Source: Stenotrophomonas maltophilia
Lineage (GTDB): Bacteria > Pseudomonadota > Gammaproteobacteria > Xanthomonadales > Xanthomonadaceae
DNA: 64,000 nucleotides
Direction of reading: 5' to 3'
Assembly (NCBI RefSeq): GCF_006974125.1
Contig: NZ_CP037858.1
Coordinates: forward strand, 2,232,001-2,296,000
In this document: piece after piece, positions 17,281 through 25,430 of the stretch
How the letters are laid out: the number at the start of each line of letters is the position of its first letter
Position numbering within the stretch: the first letter of the stretch is position 1
Position numbers and translations under genes: made by a program
Notes under the pieces: generated by a model
Told to the model about the DNA's origin: nothing
What the model saw: the letters and a program-made list of their open reading frames with translations, nothing else
Database searches by the model: none

Positions 17281-18211
17281 GCTGATCGCCCACGCCTGCT
17301 ACGGCATCGACATCGGCGGCACCAAGATCGAGCTGGTGGCGTGCGATGCGGCGATGCAGGTCACCTGGCGCCGCCGGGTCAGCACCCCACAGGGTGACTA
17401 CGACGGCTTCCTCCTGGCGGTGGTGGCGCTGGCGGCAGAGGCAGATGCTGCACTTGGCCGCAGCGATGCGGCCATCGGCATCGCCCTGCCCGGCGTGCGC
17501 GATCGCCGCACCGGCCGCCAGCTCAGCGCGAATGTGCCTGCACTGACCGGCCAATGCGTGGCGCAGGATCTGCAGACACGGCTGCGGCGCCCGCTGCACT
17601 TCGGCAACGATCTGCAGTGCTTTGCCCTGTCTGAAGCGCACGGCGGTGCGGCTGACGGCTACCCCAGCATGTTCGGCGCCATCCTCGGCACCGGCGCCGG
17701 CGGCGGCTTCTGCCTGCAGGGCCGGCTGCTGTCCGGCTTCAATGGCCTGGCCGGCGAATGGGGCCACTGGAGCGTGCCCGGCCACCTGCTGCAGCGCCAT
17801 GGCCTGCCACTGATCGACTGCGCCTGTGGCCTGCAGGGCTGCGTGGAGCGATACGTGTCCGGCAGCGGGCTGGCGATGATCGAACGCCATCTGGGTGGCG
17901 GTGCGGTGGATGCCAGCGCGGTGATCGCCCTGGCCGAGGCCGGTGATGCCCGTGCACGCCAGGCGCTGGACATCCACCGGGACCTGCTCGGCCACAGCCT
18001 GGCCGCGCTGGTGCTGGCGCTGGACCCGCACGTGATCGTGCTCGGCGGTGGCCTCTCGCAGTACGCACCGCTGTACCAGCAGCTGCCGGCGGCCATCGCC
18101 GCCCATCTGTTCAACGGCGTGCAGGTACCGCCGATCGTGCCGCCGCGCTTCGGCGATGCCGGTGGCGCACGTGGTGCCGCCCTGCTCGCCTGCCAACCCT
18201 CGTTTTCCTGA
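17273..18211 (+). CDS. agaK: ROK-family N-acetylgalactosamine kinase
   Basis: 312 residues from ATG 17273, overlapping the end of agaS, which implies translational coupling. The N-terminal phosphate-binding loop is YGIDIGGTKIEL; GTGAGGGF and GEWGHWSVPGH follow. The ROK zinc signature appears as CACGLQGCVERYVSG (CxCGxxGCxE) and the C-terminal nucleotide loop as IVLGGGLSQ. ROK kinases phosphorylate hexoses and N-acetylhexosamines at C6. With agaS, agaZ, agaR and agaA around it, the substrate is most likely GalNAc; by sequence alone GlcNAc or glucose cannot be excluded. A kinase is needed here because the locus encodes a porter rather than a phosphotransferase system. Confidence 0.85.
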   Translation: MAELIAHACYGIDIGGTKIELVACDAAMQVTWRRRVSTPQGDYDGFLLAVVALAAEADAALGRSDAAIGIALPGVRDRRTGRQLSANVPALTGQCVAQDLQTRLRRPLHFGNDLQCFALSEAHGGAADGYPSMFGAILGTGAGGGFCLQGRLLSGFNGLAGEWGHWSVPGHLLQRHGLPLIDCACGLQGCVERYVSGSGLAMIERHLGGGAVDASAVIALAEAGDARARQALDIHRDLLGHSLAALVLALDPHVIVLGGGLSQYAPLYQQLPAAIAAHLFNGVQVPPIVPPRFGDAGGARGAALLACQPSFS

Positions 18212-18227
18212 TGTCCGGAGCCTGACC

Positions 18228-19562
18228 ATGTCCCCGTTGCAGACCCTGCTTGCCTCCCACCGCGCCGGTGCCAACGTCGGCCTGTACAGCGTCTGCTGCA
18301 GCAACGAACAGGTGCTGCGCGCGGCCATGCACGTGGCGCTTGCGCACGGTACCGTGCTGCTGATCGAGGCCACCTCCAACCAGGTCGACCAGTTCGGCGG
18401 CTACACCGGCATGACCCCGCCGCAGTACCGCGACTACGTGGGCACGCTGGCCGATGAGGAAGGCTTCCCGCGCGAGCGGCTGATCCTGGGCGGTGACCAC
18501 CTTGGCCCGAATGCCTGGCAGAAGCGCCCGGCCGTCGAGGCGATGACCCACGCGCGCGTACTGATCGAAGCCTACGTCGCCGCGGGTTTCCACAAGATCC
18601 ACCTGGATTGCAGCATGTCCTGCGCCGATGACCCGGTGCCGCTGCCGGACGCGATCGTCGCCGCGCGTTCGGCCGAGCTGGCCGAAATCGCCGAGCGCAC
18701 CGCTGCGGATCATGGCCTGCCACCGCCGGTCTACGTGATCGGTACCGAAGTGCCGATTCCCGGTGGCGAAGCCTCGCTGGCCGAAGGCCTGCAGGTGACC
18801 ACGCCCGCTGCTGCCGCGCAGACCCTGGCCATCCACCAGCAGGCGTTCGACACGCCGCAGCTGCGCGATGCGTGGCAACGCGTGATCGCGATGGTGGTGC
18901 AGCCGGGCGTGGACTTCGACCACAGCAGCGTGCACGAGTACGACGCGGCCGCTGCCAGCACGCTGGCCGACTTCCTCGAACAGCAGCCGCGCATCGTGTT
19001 CGAGGCGCATTCCACCGACTACCAGCGCGAAAGCGGCCTGCACGCGCTGGTGCGCGACCACTTCGCGATCCTCAAGGTCGGCCCGGCGGCCACCTTCGCC
19101 TACCGCGAAGCGCTGTTCGCGCTGGCCGCGATCGAGGCCGAACTGCTGCCGGCCGCGCAGTGCTCGCGCCTGCCGCAGGTGCTGGACGAAGTGATGGTGG
19201 CGCAGCCGAAGTACTGGCAGTCCTACTACCAGGGCGATGATGCCGCGCTGCGCCTGCTGCGCAGCTACTCCTTCAGCGATCGCTGCCGCTACTACTGGGG
19301 CGAGCCCGCGCTGGTGCAGGCGGTGCAGACCCTGTTCGCCAACCTGGAACAGCACGCGCCGCCGCTGGTGCTGCTCAGCCAGTACCTGCCGGAGCAGTAC
19401 CGCGCCGTGCGCGAGGGCACCCTGGCCAATACGCCCACCGCGCTGGCGCAACATCGCGTCGGCCTGTGCCTGGGCGAGTACGCCCGTGCGTGCAGCGCCA
19501 ACCAGGCCGGAACCCGCACGCAGAACGCAGGTTCGGCTGCCGCTGTTCCTGTGAACGGCTAA
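18228..19562 (+). CDS. agaZ: AgaZ/GatZ/KbaZ-family protein (tagatose-bisphosphate aldolase non-catalytic-subunit family)
   Basis: 444 residues, standard for the family, from ATG 18228 with GGAG eight bases upstream. Characteristic blocks are LIEATSNQVDQFGGYTGM, LGGDHLGPNAWQ, HLDCSMSCADD, YVIGTEVPIPGG, VQPGVDFDHSSVHEYD and IVFEAHSTDYQ. In enterobacteria these proteins stabilise the catalytic KbaY/GatY aldolase. Here no such partner and no PfkB-type kinase is encoded in the window. The conserved His, Asp and Glu residues suggest a barrel with an intact metal/phosphate site, so an independent catalytic role is possible. Its exact step in the pathway is therefore open. Confidence 0.85.
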   Translation: MSPLQTLLASHRAGANVGLYSVCCSNEQVLRAAMHVALAHGTVLLIEATSNQVDQFGGYTGMTPPQYRDYVGTLADEEGFPRERLILGGDHLGPNAWQKRPAVEAMTHARVLIEAYVAAGFHKIHLDCSMSCADDPVPLPDAIVAARSAELAEIAERTAADHGLPPPVYVIGTEVPIPGGEASLAEGLQVTTPAAAAQTLAIHQQAFDTPQLRDAWQRVIAMVVQPGVDFDHSSVHEYDAAAASTLADFLEQQPRIVFEAHSTDYQRESGLHALVRDHFAILKVGPAATFAYREALFALAAIEAELLPAAQCSRLPQVLDEVMVAQPKYWQSYYQGDDAALRLLRSYSFSDRCRYYWGEPALVQAVQTLFANLEQHAPPLVLLSQYLPEQYRAVREGTLANTPTALAQHRVGLCLGEYARACSANQAGTRTQNAGSAAAVPVNG

Positions 19563-19589
19563 TCTCTACCTTTCCCCGCGACACCGAGA

Positions 19590-20372
19590 ATGGCCATGCG
19601 CAACACCCGCTCCCGCCGACAACAGATCCTGCAGCTGCTGATCGAGCACGGCTCGGTGCAGGTGGCCGATCTGGTCGAGCGCTTTGGCGTGTCGGCGGTG
19701 ACCATCCGTGCCGACCTGACCCACTTCGAGTCGCAGGGCCTGGCCAACCGTACCCACGGTGGCGCCACCCTGGTGCGCACGCCACCGCAGGAACAGGACA
19801 TCCACGAAAAGGACGCACTGAACCTGCCGCTGAAGGAATCGATCGGTGCGTGTGCCGCGCGCCTGGTACGGCCTGGTGACAACATCATCATCGACTCTGG
19901 CTCGACCACGATGACCCTGGCCCGCCACCTGCGCACGCAGCGCGACGTGACGGTGATGACCAACGGCCTGAACATCGCCTGGGAACTGGCCAACGCGCCC
20001 GGCATCAACGTGCTGCTGACTGGTGGCCTGCTGCGCCAGCAGTCGTTGTCGCTGCAGGGCAGCCAGGCCGAAGCCAGCCTCAATTCGTACAGCTTCGACA
20101 CGCTGTTCCTGGGCGTGGACGGCCTGGACCTGCAGTTCGGCCTGACCACCCACGACGAAGCCGAAGCCCGCCTCAACCATCGCATGGTCGAGCGTGCACG
20201 CCGCATCGTGGTGCTGACCGACGCCTCCAAGTTCGGGCGCGTCAGCCTGCACCGCATCGCCCTGCTGGATCAGATCCACACCATCATCACCGATGCCGGT
20301 ATCGACGACGTCTCCCGCGAGGGCCTGCAGCGGCTGGGCATCGAAGTGATCATCGCCGAGCCCGCCACATGA
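19590..20372 (+). CDS. agaR: DeoR-family transcriptional regulator of GalNAc catabolism
   Basis: 260 residues from ATG 19590 (ATG 19596 is also possible; neither has a strong ribosome site). The N-terminal winged helix carries the DeoR signature: RRQQILQLLIEHGSVQVADL and VSAVTIRADLTHFESQG, then RTHGGA. The sensor domain shows IIIDSGSTTMTLARHL and FLGVDGLDLQFGLTTHD, the sugar-phosphate-binding fold of this family. It probably represses the locus and is released by a pathway sugar phosphate, acting at the repeats between 15792 and 16113. It sits inside the operon it likely controls, and its last bases overlap the agaA start (ATGA). Confidence 0.88.
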   Translation: MAMRNTRSRRQQILQLLIEHGSVQVADLVERFGVSAVTIRADLTHFESQGLANRTHGGATLVRTPPQEQDIHEKDALNLPLKESIGACAARLVRPGDNIIIDSGSTTMTLARHLRTQRDVTVMTNGLNIAWELANAPGINVLLTGGLLRQQSLSLQGSQAEASLNSYSFDTLFLGVDGLDLQFGLTTHDEAEARLNHRMVERARRIVVLTDASKFGRVSLHRIALLDQIHTIITDAGIDDVSREGLQRLGIEVIIAEPAT

Positions 20373-21496
20373 CCGACACCCGCTCCCTGCATGGCCGCAT
20401 CCTCACCCCGCTGGGCTGGCGGCGTGGCCACGTCCACTTCGATTCGCACGTGCGCCACCTGCAGGTGGATGACCACAGCGGTGCCGACGACCTGCAGTTG
20501 CCGGTGATCCTGCCCGGCTTCATCGACCTGCACGTGCACGGTGCGGCCGGCGTGGACCTGATGCAGGGCGGCGACGTGGCGCGCACCATCGCCCGTACCC
20601 ATCTGCGCTTCGGCACCACCACGCTGCTGGCGACCACCATGACCGCCGGCCTGGATGAGATCGAGCACGCGCTGCACGGCGTGGCCGCGACCATGGCCGC
20701 ACCCGATGCAGACGCCGCCAGCATCGTCGGCGTACATCTGGAAGGGCCGTTCATCAGCCCGCAGCGGCTGGGCGCGCAGCCCAACCGCACCATCGAGGCG
20801 ACGCTGGCGCTGGTACAGCAGCTGCACGCGCTGGCGCCGATCCGGGTGATGACGCTGGCGCCGGAGATCGGCGAGCACACCGCGCTGATTCCCGCGCTTT
20901 CGGCAATGGGCATCCGCGTGCAGCTCGGCCACAGCGCCGGCACCTACGAAGAGGGTGTTGCTGCGCTGCAGGCCGGTGCCTCCGGCTTCACCCATCTGTT
21001 CAACGGCATGACCGGCGTCGATCACTATCGCCCGGGCATCGCCGCCGCCGCACTGGCACACGCACAGTACGCCGAGATCATCCCCGACCTGCAGCACACC
21101 CATCCCGGCGTGATCCGCCTGGCCGCGCGCGCGATCCCGCGCCTGTACGCGGTGACCGACGCCACCGCCGCCACCGGCATGCCCGATGGCGAATACGCGC
21201 TGGGCGAGCAGCGCGTGCACAAGTGCGGCGGCTGCGTGCGCCTGGCCACGGGTTCACTGGCCGGCAGCGCGCTGACCATGGACCAGGCGCTGCGCAACCT
21301 GGTGCGCGTCGGTCTGGAGCTGGCCGATGCCTCGCAGCGTGTATCCACCTTCCCGGCCGACTACCTGGGGCTGGATGATCGCGGCCGCATCGCGCCCGAC
21401 GCCCGCGCCGACCTGGTGGTGATGGACGCCGAACTGCGCCTGCAGCGGGTGGTGGTGGGCGGGCGCGTGGTCAATTTGAACGCCGCAAACGCCTGA
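20369..21496 (+). CDS. agaA: N-acetylgalactosamine-6-phosphate deacetylase (NagA family)
   Basis: 375 residues from ATG 20369, overlapping agaR by four bases. It is an amidohydrolase barrel with metal ligands in GFIDLHVHGAAGVDLMQGG (HxH), VGVHLEGPFISP (Glu), VQLGHSAGTYEE (His) and FTHLFNGMTGVDH (His), and the catalytic Asp in YAVTDATAATGMPDG. It removes acetate from GalNAc-6-phosphate to give galactosamine 6-phosphate for AgaS. GlcNAc-6-P deacetylase activity cannot be excluded from sequence, but the neighbours favour GalNAc. Length and motif order are normal. Confidence 0.9.
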   Translation: MTDTRSLHGRILTPLGWRRGHVHFDSHVRHLQVDDHSGADDLQLPVILPGFIDLHVHGAAGVDLMQGGDVARTIARTHLRFGTTTLLATTMTAGLDEIEHALHGVAATMAAPDADAASIVGVHLEGPFISPQRLGAQPNRTIEATLALVQQLHALAPIRVMTLAPEIGEHTALIPALSAMGIRVQLGHSAGTYEEGVAALQAGASGFTHLFNGMTGVDHYRPGIAAAALAHAQYAEIIPDLQHTHPGVIRLAARAIPRLYAVTDATAATGMPDGEYALGEQRVHKCGGCVRLATGSLAGSALTMDQALRNLVRVGLELADASQRVSTFPADYLGLDDRGRIAPDARADLVVMDAELRLQRVVVGGRVVNLNAANA

Positions 21497-21509
21497 TATC
21501 TGCGTTTCT

Positions 21510-21603
21510 GTAGAGCCGAGCCATGCTCGGCTGCTTTTCATACCGACATCGATGACGTCCGTGCCGCGCTTCGCACGGCAAGCCGAGCCTGGCTCGGCCC
21601 TTC
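21510..21603. repeat. SMAG/REP elements, one typical and one degenerate
   Basis: A unit starting GTAGAGCCGAGCCATG (21510-21534) is followed about 45 bases later by a related palindrome, AAGCCGAGCC-TGGCTCGG (about 21582-21600). They fill the gap between agaA and the porter gene and may limit read-through between them. Confidence 0.7.
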
Positions 21604-21665
21604 ATGAAGCGCGCAAGCGCAACGCCTCAGCCACGCACCATCCCCGCTATTCCAGGAATACGCCG

Positions 21666-23468
21666 ATGACCGCAGCCGCCGCACCTGCCGTACCCGCTTC
21701 CAGCGCTCCGCGCTGGCCCGTACGTTACCTGCTCTTCATCGGCGGCCTCGGTGGCCTGTTGTACGGCATCGACATCGGCATCATCGCCGGTGCCCTGCCC
21801 TACCTGGAGGCAACGGCCAGCCACGCGTGGCAGCTCAGCAGCCAGCAGCTTGGCTTCGTGGTGGCAGCGGTACTGCTGGGCAGCGTGTTGTCGTCGCTGT
21901 TCGCCGGCATGGTCGCCGACCTGATCGGCCGCCGCGGCGCGATGCTGCTGGCCGGCCTGTTGTTCACTGCCTCGATTCCGATCATGGCACTGGCCTCCGG
22001 CTACACACCGCTGCTGCTGGGACGCCTGCTGCAGGGCATCAGTGGCGGCCTGATCGGAGTGGTCATTCCGTTGTACCTGGCCGAAGTGCTCAGCCCCGAA
22101 CGACGTGGGCGCGGCGCGGCCATGTTCCAGCTGCTGCTGACCGTTGGCCTGGTGCTGGCAGCCCTGATCGGCCTGTACCACGCCCACGCCGTGGATGCCG
22201 CCGCCGAAGCCGTGCGTTCGCTGCCGGTCGCGCAACAGGCGCAGGAACTGTTCACGGTGAAGGACCATGCCTGGCGCACCATCTTCTGGACCTGCCTGGC
22301 GCCAGGCCTGCTGTTCTGCGCCGGCATCTTCTGGCTGTCCGAATCGCCACGCTGGCTGGTACGCCGCGGCCGCATCGATGAAGCCCGCCGCAGCCTTCAG
22401 CGCGTCCTTCCCGCCGCAGACGTCGAGCCCACGCTGGCCCAGATCCAAGCGCCGGAATCGAGCAGCAGCGACGGCAAGCGCGATCCGCTGCTCAGCCGCC
22501 GCTATGTGGTGCCGTTCCTGCTCGCCTGCGTGGTGCTGGCCTGCACCCAGGCCACCGGCATCAACTCAGTGCTGGCCTACGCGGTCAACATCCTCAACCA
22601 GGCCGGCCTGTCCGGCTCGGTCGCCAATGGCGCCGACGTGGCGATCAAGCTGCTCAACGCGGTGATGACCGTGGTCGCGTTGCTGCTGGTCGACCGCAAG
22701 GGTCGCAAGTTCCTGCTGATGCTCGGCAGCGGCGGCATCTGCGTGGCCCTGCTGGCGGCCGCCACGCTGTTCTTCCAGGCCGAGCGCGGCCGTGCCGATG
22801 TGCAGCCGCAACTGCAGGCGGCGGTCAGCGGCGACGGCCTGCAGCTGGTGCTTGATGACGCGCAGTGGCAGCGCCTGGGCAATGGCATCGACAGCCAGGG
22901 CCGACCGATGCAGCTGACCGTGTCGTACGCCTATGGTGACTTCACCAACGTGCGCGCCCTGCGCAGCGACAACCTGATTGATCGCGAGCTGCGCATCGAG
23001 CGCGCAGGCACCGTGCAGCCCGACAGCGTGATTGGTGCGTTCTTCCGCAAACTGCATCTGAACCCGTTCGCCGACCCGGCCAGTGCCGCGCAGGCGCCGC
23101 TGCGCATCGAACAGGCCCGCATCGGCCCGGTGCCGCCGCCGGCACATGGCTGGGCGGTGGCCGCCTGCATCCTGGTGTTCGTCGCGTTCTTCGCGGTCGG
23201 CCCCGGCGTGTGCGTGTGGCTGGCACTGTCGGAGCTGATGCCGAACCGCATCCGCTCCAACGGCATGAGCATCGCACTGCTGATCAACCAGTTCGTGTCG
23301 ACCACCATCGCCGCCATCTTCCTGCCCACGGTGGGCCACTACGGCTACGCCAGCATGTTCGTGTTCTGGGCGGCGTGCACCTTCGTGTTCTTCCTGGTGG
23401 CCGCGTTCTGGCTGCCGGAGACCAAGGGCAAGTCGCTGGAGGAGATCGAGGCACGGTTCGCCCGGTAG
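21666..23468 (+). CDS. MFS sugar porter with enlarged periplasmic loop, probable GalNAc permease
   Basis: 600 residues from ATG 21666, against roughly 460-500 for most sugar porters. Standard signatures are present: GGLLYGIDIGIIAGAL in helix 1, DLIGRRGAML between helices 2 and 3, GRLLQGISGGLIGVVIPLYL, ERRGRG, VDRKGRKFLLM and the C-terminal PETKGKSLEEIE. The extra length comes from a long insertion (residues about 373-493, AERGRADVQPQ to PPPAHGWA) between helices 9 and 10, on the periplasmic side, and a smaller one near residues 176-200 between helices 5 and 6. It is the last gene of the aga arm and would bring free GalNAc across the inner membrane for AgaK. The specificity is inferred from position. 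Confidence 0.82.
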   Translation: MTAAAAPAVPASSAPRWPVRYLLFIGGLGGLLYGIDIGIIAGALPYLEATASHAWQLSSQQLGFVVAAVLLGSVLSSLFAGMVADLIGRRGAMLLAGLLFTASIPIMALASGYTPLLLGRLLQGISGGLIGVVIPLYLAEVLSPERRGRGAAMFQLLLTVGLVLAALIGLYHAHAVDAAAEAVRSLPVAQQAQELFTVKDHAWRTIFWTCLAPGLLFCAGIFWLSESPRWLVRRGRIDEARRSLQRVLPAADVEPTLAQIQAPESSSSDGKRDPLLSRRYVVPFLLACVVLACTQATGINSVLAYAVNILNQAGLSGSVANGADVAIKLLNAVMTVVALLLVDRKGRKFLLMLGSGGICVALLAAATLFFQAERGRADVQPQLQAAVSGDGLQLVLDDAQWQRLGNGIDSQGRPMQLTVSYAYGDFTNVRALRSDNLIDRELRIERAGTVQPDSVIGAFFRKLHLNPFADPASAAQAPLRIEQARIGPVPPPAHGWAVAACILVFVAFFAVGPGVCVWLALSELMPNRIRSNGMSIALLINQFVSTTIAAIFLPTVGHYGYASMFVFWAACTFVFFLVAAFWLPETKGKSLEEIEARFAR

Positions 23469-23486
23469 CGGTCGACCTTGATCGAC
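23465..23486 (+). repeat. SMAG/REP element overlapping a stop codon
   Basis: Begins GTAGCGGTCGACC and folds GGTCGA with TCGACC. The TAG of its GTAG head is the stop codon of the sugar porter gene. Confidence 0.6.
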
Positions 23487-23520
23487 CCCCGCGCACGGCG
23501 CGGCGGTGTTGGCGCGCCCG

Positions 23521-23991
23521 TCACTGACCGGTGATGTGCTTCGCCAACGCCTGCGCCTCGGCAATGCTCGGCAGCCCGCTCAGCATCATCGATTCACCGA
23601 ACGGGCCTTTCACCGTCGCCACCATCAGCACGCGGCCATCCACACTGATCGCTGCTCGCTGGCCCACCAGTGCTGCCGTGCCATCGTGGATGCGCTGATG
23701 CGCTTCCGGCCGATAGCGGATCTGCAGGCCGGGCTGCTGGCCTGCGTCCAGCACATAGCGCACATCGGCAATGTCGGCGCTGCCGGCAATCGGCGGCTCG
23801 CGCAGCGCAAGGGTCTCGCCCTGCCACTGCGCTTGCGTGCCCTTGCCGTCCGCATCAACCGCGCTCAGGCGCACATCCACACCGGGCCGCGGCGCATGCT
23901 CCTTGCCTGCCAGGACACCGGGTGTGGCACCCGGCGTGCATCCGGTGATGGCCAGTGCCGCGCCCAGCAGCAGCAGAAGCGCCGTTCTCAC
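23521..23991 (-). CDS. Lipoprotein with SecD periplasmic-head-like fold
   Basis: 156 residues from GTG 23991, whose GTGA overlaps the stop of the HdeD-like gene; this coupling fixes the start. The N-terminus MRTALLLLLGAALAITGC ends in a lipobox. The mature part resembles the P1 head subdomain of SecD: GVDVRLSAVDADGK, DVRYVLDAGQQPGLQIRY, GQRAAISVDGRVLMVA, then a hydrophobic Gly/Phe segment and SIAEAQALAKHITGQ. No transmembrane pore segments are present, so it is not a translocase subunit. It may be a stand-alone periplasmic module; its role is unknown. Confidence 0.7.
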   Translation of the reverse strand: MRTALLLLLGAALAITGCTPGATPGVLAGKEHAPRPGVDVRLSAVDADGKGTQAQWQGETLALREPPIAGSADIADVRYVLDAGQQPGLQIRYRPEAHQRIHDGTAALVGQRAAISVDGRVLMVATVKGPFGESMMLSGLPSIAEAQALAKHITGQ

Positions 23992-24539
23992 TTCAGCTTC
24001 CGCAGCTTGAATGCCACCAGCACCTGCAGCAGGCCGTACAGCAGGCTGCCGATGCCGATCCACAACGTGGTTACCGCCACGCCGGCATATGGATTGGCCG
24101 CAAACAGCAGGCCCAGCACCACCGCCAGCACGCCGCTGAGGACCAGCAGCCATTCGCCCTGGATCTGCTTGCGCACGCGGATCGCGAACACGATGCGATA
24201 GATGCCGGCCACCAGCAGCCACGCCGCCAGGAACAGCACCAGCACGCTGGCCGTTGCCAGCGGATTGATCACCGCCAGGATGCCGAAGCCCAGCGAAGCA
24301 ATGACATACAGCGCAAGCCAGCCGCGCGAAGCGCCGCTACCGCCGCTGATCAAAGCGAACAGGCTGATGACGCCCTCGACGATGGCCATCACGCCCAGCG
24401 TCCAGGCCAGTGCCATGGCCGCCGACAACGGCCAGCCGATGGCGACGATGCCGAAGCCGAGAGCGACCAGGCCATACAGCAGGAGGATCCACCAGCTACG
24501 GCCAACCGCCGACAACAGGGGAGAGAGGGGGGAATTCAT
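23988..24539 (-). CDS. HdeD-family (DUF308) six-helix membrane protein
   Basis: 183 residues from ATG 24539 with AGGAG five bases upstream (a GTG at 24545 is too close to the ribosome site). Six hydrophobic helices in three related hairpins are visible, e.g. WWILLLYGLVALGFGIVAI, LYVIASLGFGILAVINP and WLLVLSGVLAVVLGLLF, ending in a basic KLRKLK tail. HdeD proteins are linked to acid resistance in E. coli, but most homologues have no proven function. It is followed by, and overlaps, the SecD-like lipoprotein gene, which suggests a joint envelope role. Confidence 0.82.
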   Translation of the reverse strand: MNSPLSPLLSAVGRSWWILLLYGLVALGFGIVAIGWPLSAAMALAWTLGVMAIVEGVISLFALISGGSGASRGWLALYVIASLGFGILAVINPLATASVLVLFLAAWLLVAGIYRIVFAIRVRKQIQGEWLLVLSGVLAVVLGLLFAANPYAGVAVTTLWIGIGSLLYGLLQVLVAFKLRKLK

Positions 24540-24597
24540 GGCCACTCCTTCGATCCGGAATCGGGTTCATCGTAGCCCCTGTGGATGAAGAGAGCGA

Positions 24598-25293
24598 TCA
24601 CGGCACCCGCGCGCAGACCCATACGCGCACCTCCGCAGCGCCAACCAGGCGCAGCGTCTCGGCCACCTCCATCACCGTACTGCCGGTGGTCATCACGTCA
24701 TCGACCACGGTCAGCCGCGTGGGCACCGGACCACGAACAGCGAACGCATCGAACAGATTCTCCCTGCGCTGTTCTGCGCTGCGCTCGGACTGCGGCGCGG
24801 TGTGGCGGCGCCGGTAAAGCCCCTGCCAGACCGGCATCGGCAACAGGCGGCACAGTTCGGCGGCCTGGTTGTAGCCGCGCTGGCGCAGGCGTCGCCCATG
24901 CAGCGGCACCGGCACCAGCGGCGCGCACGACCAGGGGGGCGGGGCGCGCAGCATCAGCTGCGCGAGCAGGCGACCTGCCGCCAGATCCTGATGGAACTTG
25001 TAACGCACCAACAGCTGATCGACGGGGGGAAGGTACAGCAGGCTGGCATGCGTGGCGGCCTGCGGCGGTACCTCGTCGCGGCAAATGCCGCAGACGATCA
25101 GGGCGTTCCCGGGTAGCGGGAGTGCACAGCGCAGGCAGGCACGACCGGCCCAAGGCAGTCCGGCAAGGCAGTCGCGGCACAGGTCAAGTTCATCGTGGCC
25201 CGGCTCGCCACAGACCAGGCAGCGTAGTGGCAGCAGTAGCTGCAGGAGCTTCTGCGGGCGGACGATTTCCGTTGCGAGTGAAGATGTGAGCAC
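24598..25293 (-). CDS. comF: ComF-family phosphoribosyltransferase-like protein
   Basis: 231 residues from ATG 25293. An N-terminal zinc finger is formed by CLVCGEPGH, CRDC, CLRC and CGIC (residues about 25-75). A type I phosphoribosyltransferase domain follows, with LVPVPLHGRRLRQRGYNQA and the PRPP loop LTVVDDVMTTGSTVMEVAE. ComF is needed for natural DNA uptake in several bacteria, where it works with late competence proteins and ssDNA handling. Here it borders the RHS island; from memory comF and bioB are close neighbours in related genomes. Confidence 0.88.
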   Translation of the reverse strand: MLTSSLATEIVRPQKLLQLLLPLRCLVCGEPGHDELDLCRDCLAGLPWAGRACLRCALPLPGNALIVCGICRDEVPPQAATHASLLYLPPVDQLLVRYKFHQDLAAGRLLAQLMLRAPPPWSCAPLVPVPLHGRRLRQRGYNQAAELCRLLPMPVWQGLYRRRHTAPQSERSAEQRRENLFDAFAVRGPVPTRLTVVDDVMTTGSTVMEVAETLRLVGAAEVRVWVCARVP

Positions 25294-25386
25294 GCCCCAG
25301 CATCAACCCGCTTCGACTCGTTCTCCATCCGATGACACGGCGTTGTCGTGTAGGGAACAGGCGCTATGGACTCCGTGGACCCCACT

Positions 25387-25410
25387 CTGCCGGTCGCATT
25401 CGACCGGCAG
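25387..25410. repeat. Perfect palindrome at the edge of the RHS island
   Basis: CTGCCGGTCG and CGACCGGCAG form a 10-bp stem around CATT. It lies 21 bases beyond the stop of the minus-strand RHS gene and about 90 bases from the comF start. It may be a terminator without T-tract or a REP-like element; no GTAG head is visible. Confidence 0.55.
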
Positions 25411-25430
25411 GGGTCAGCATCGCAGCGAGG

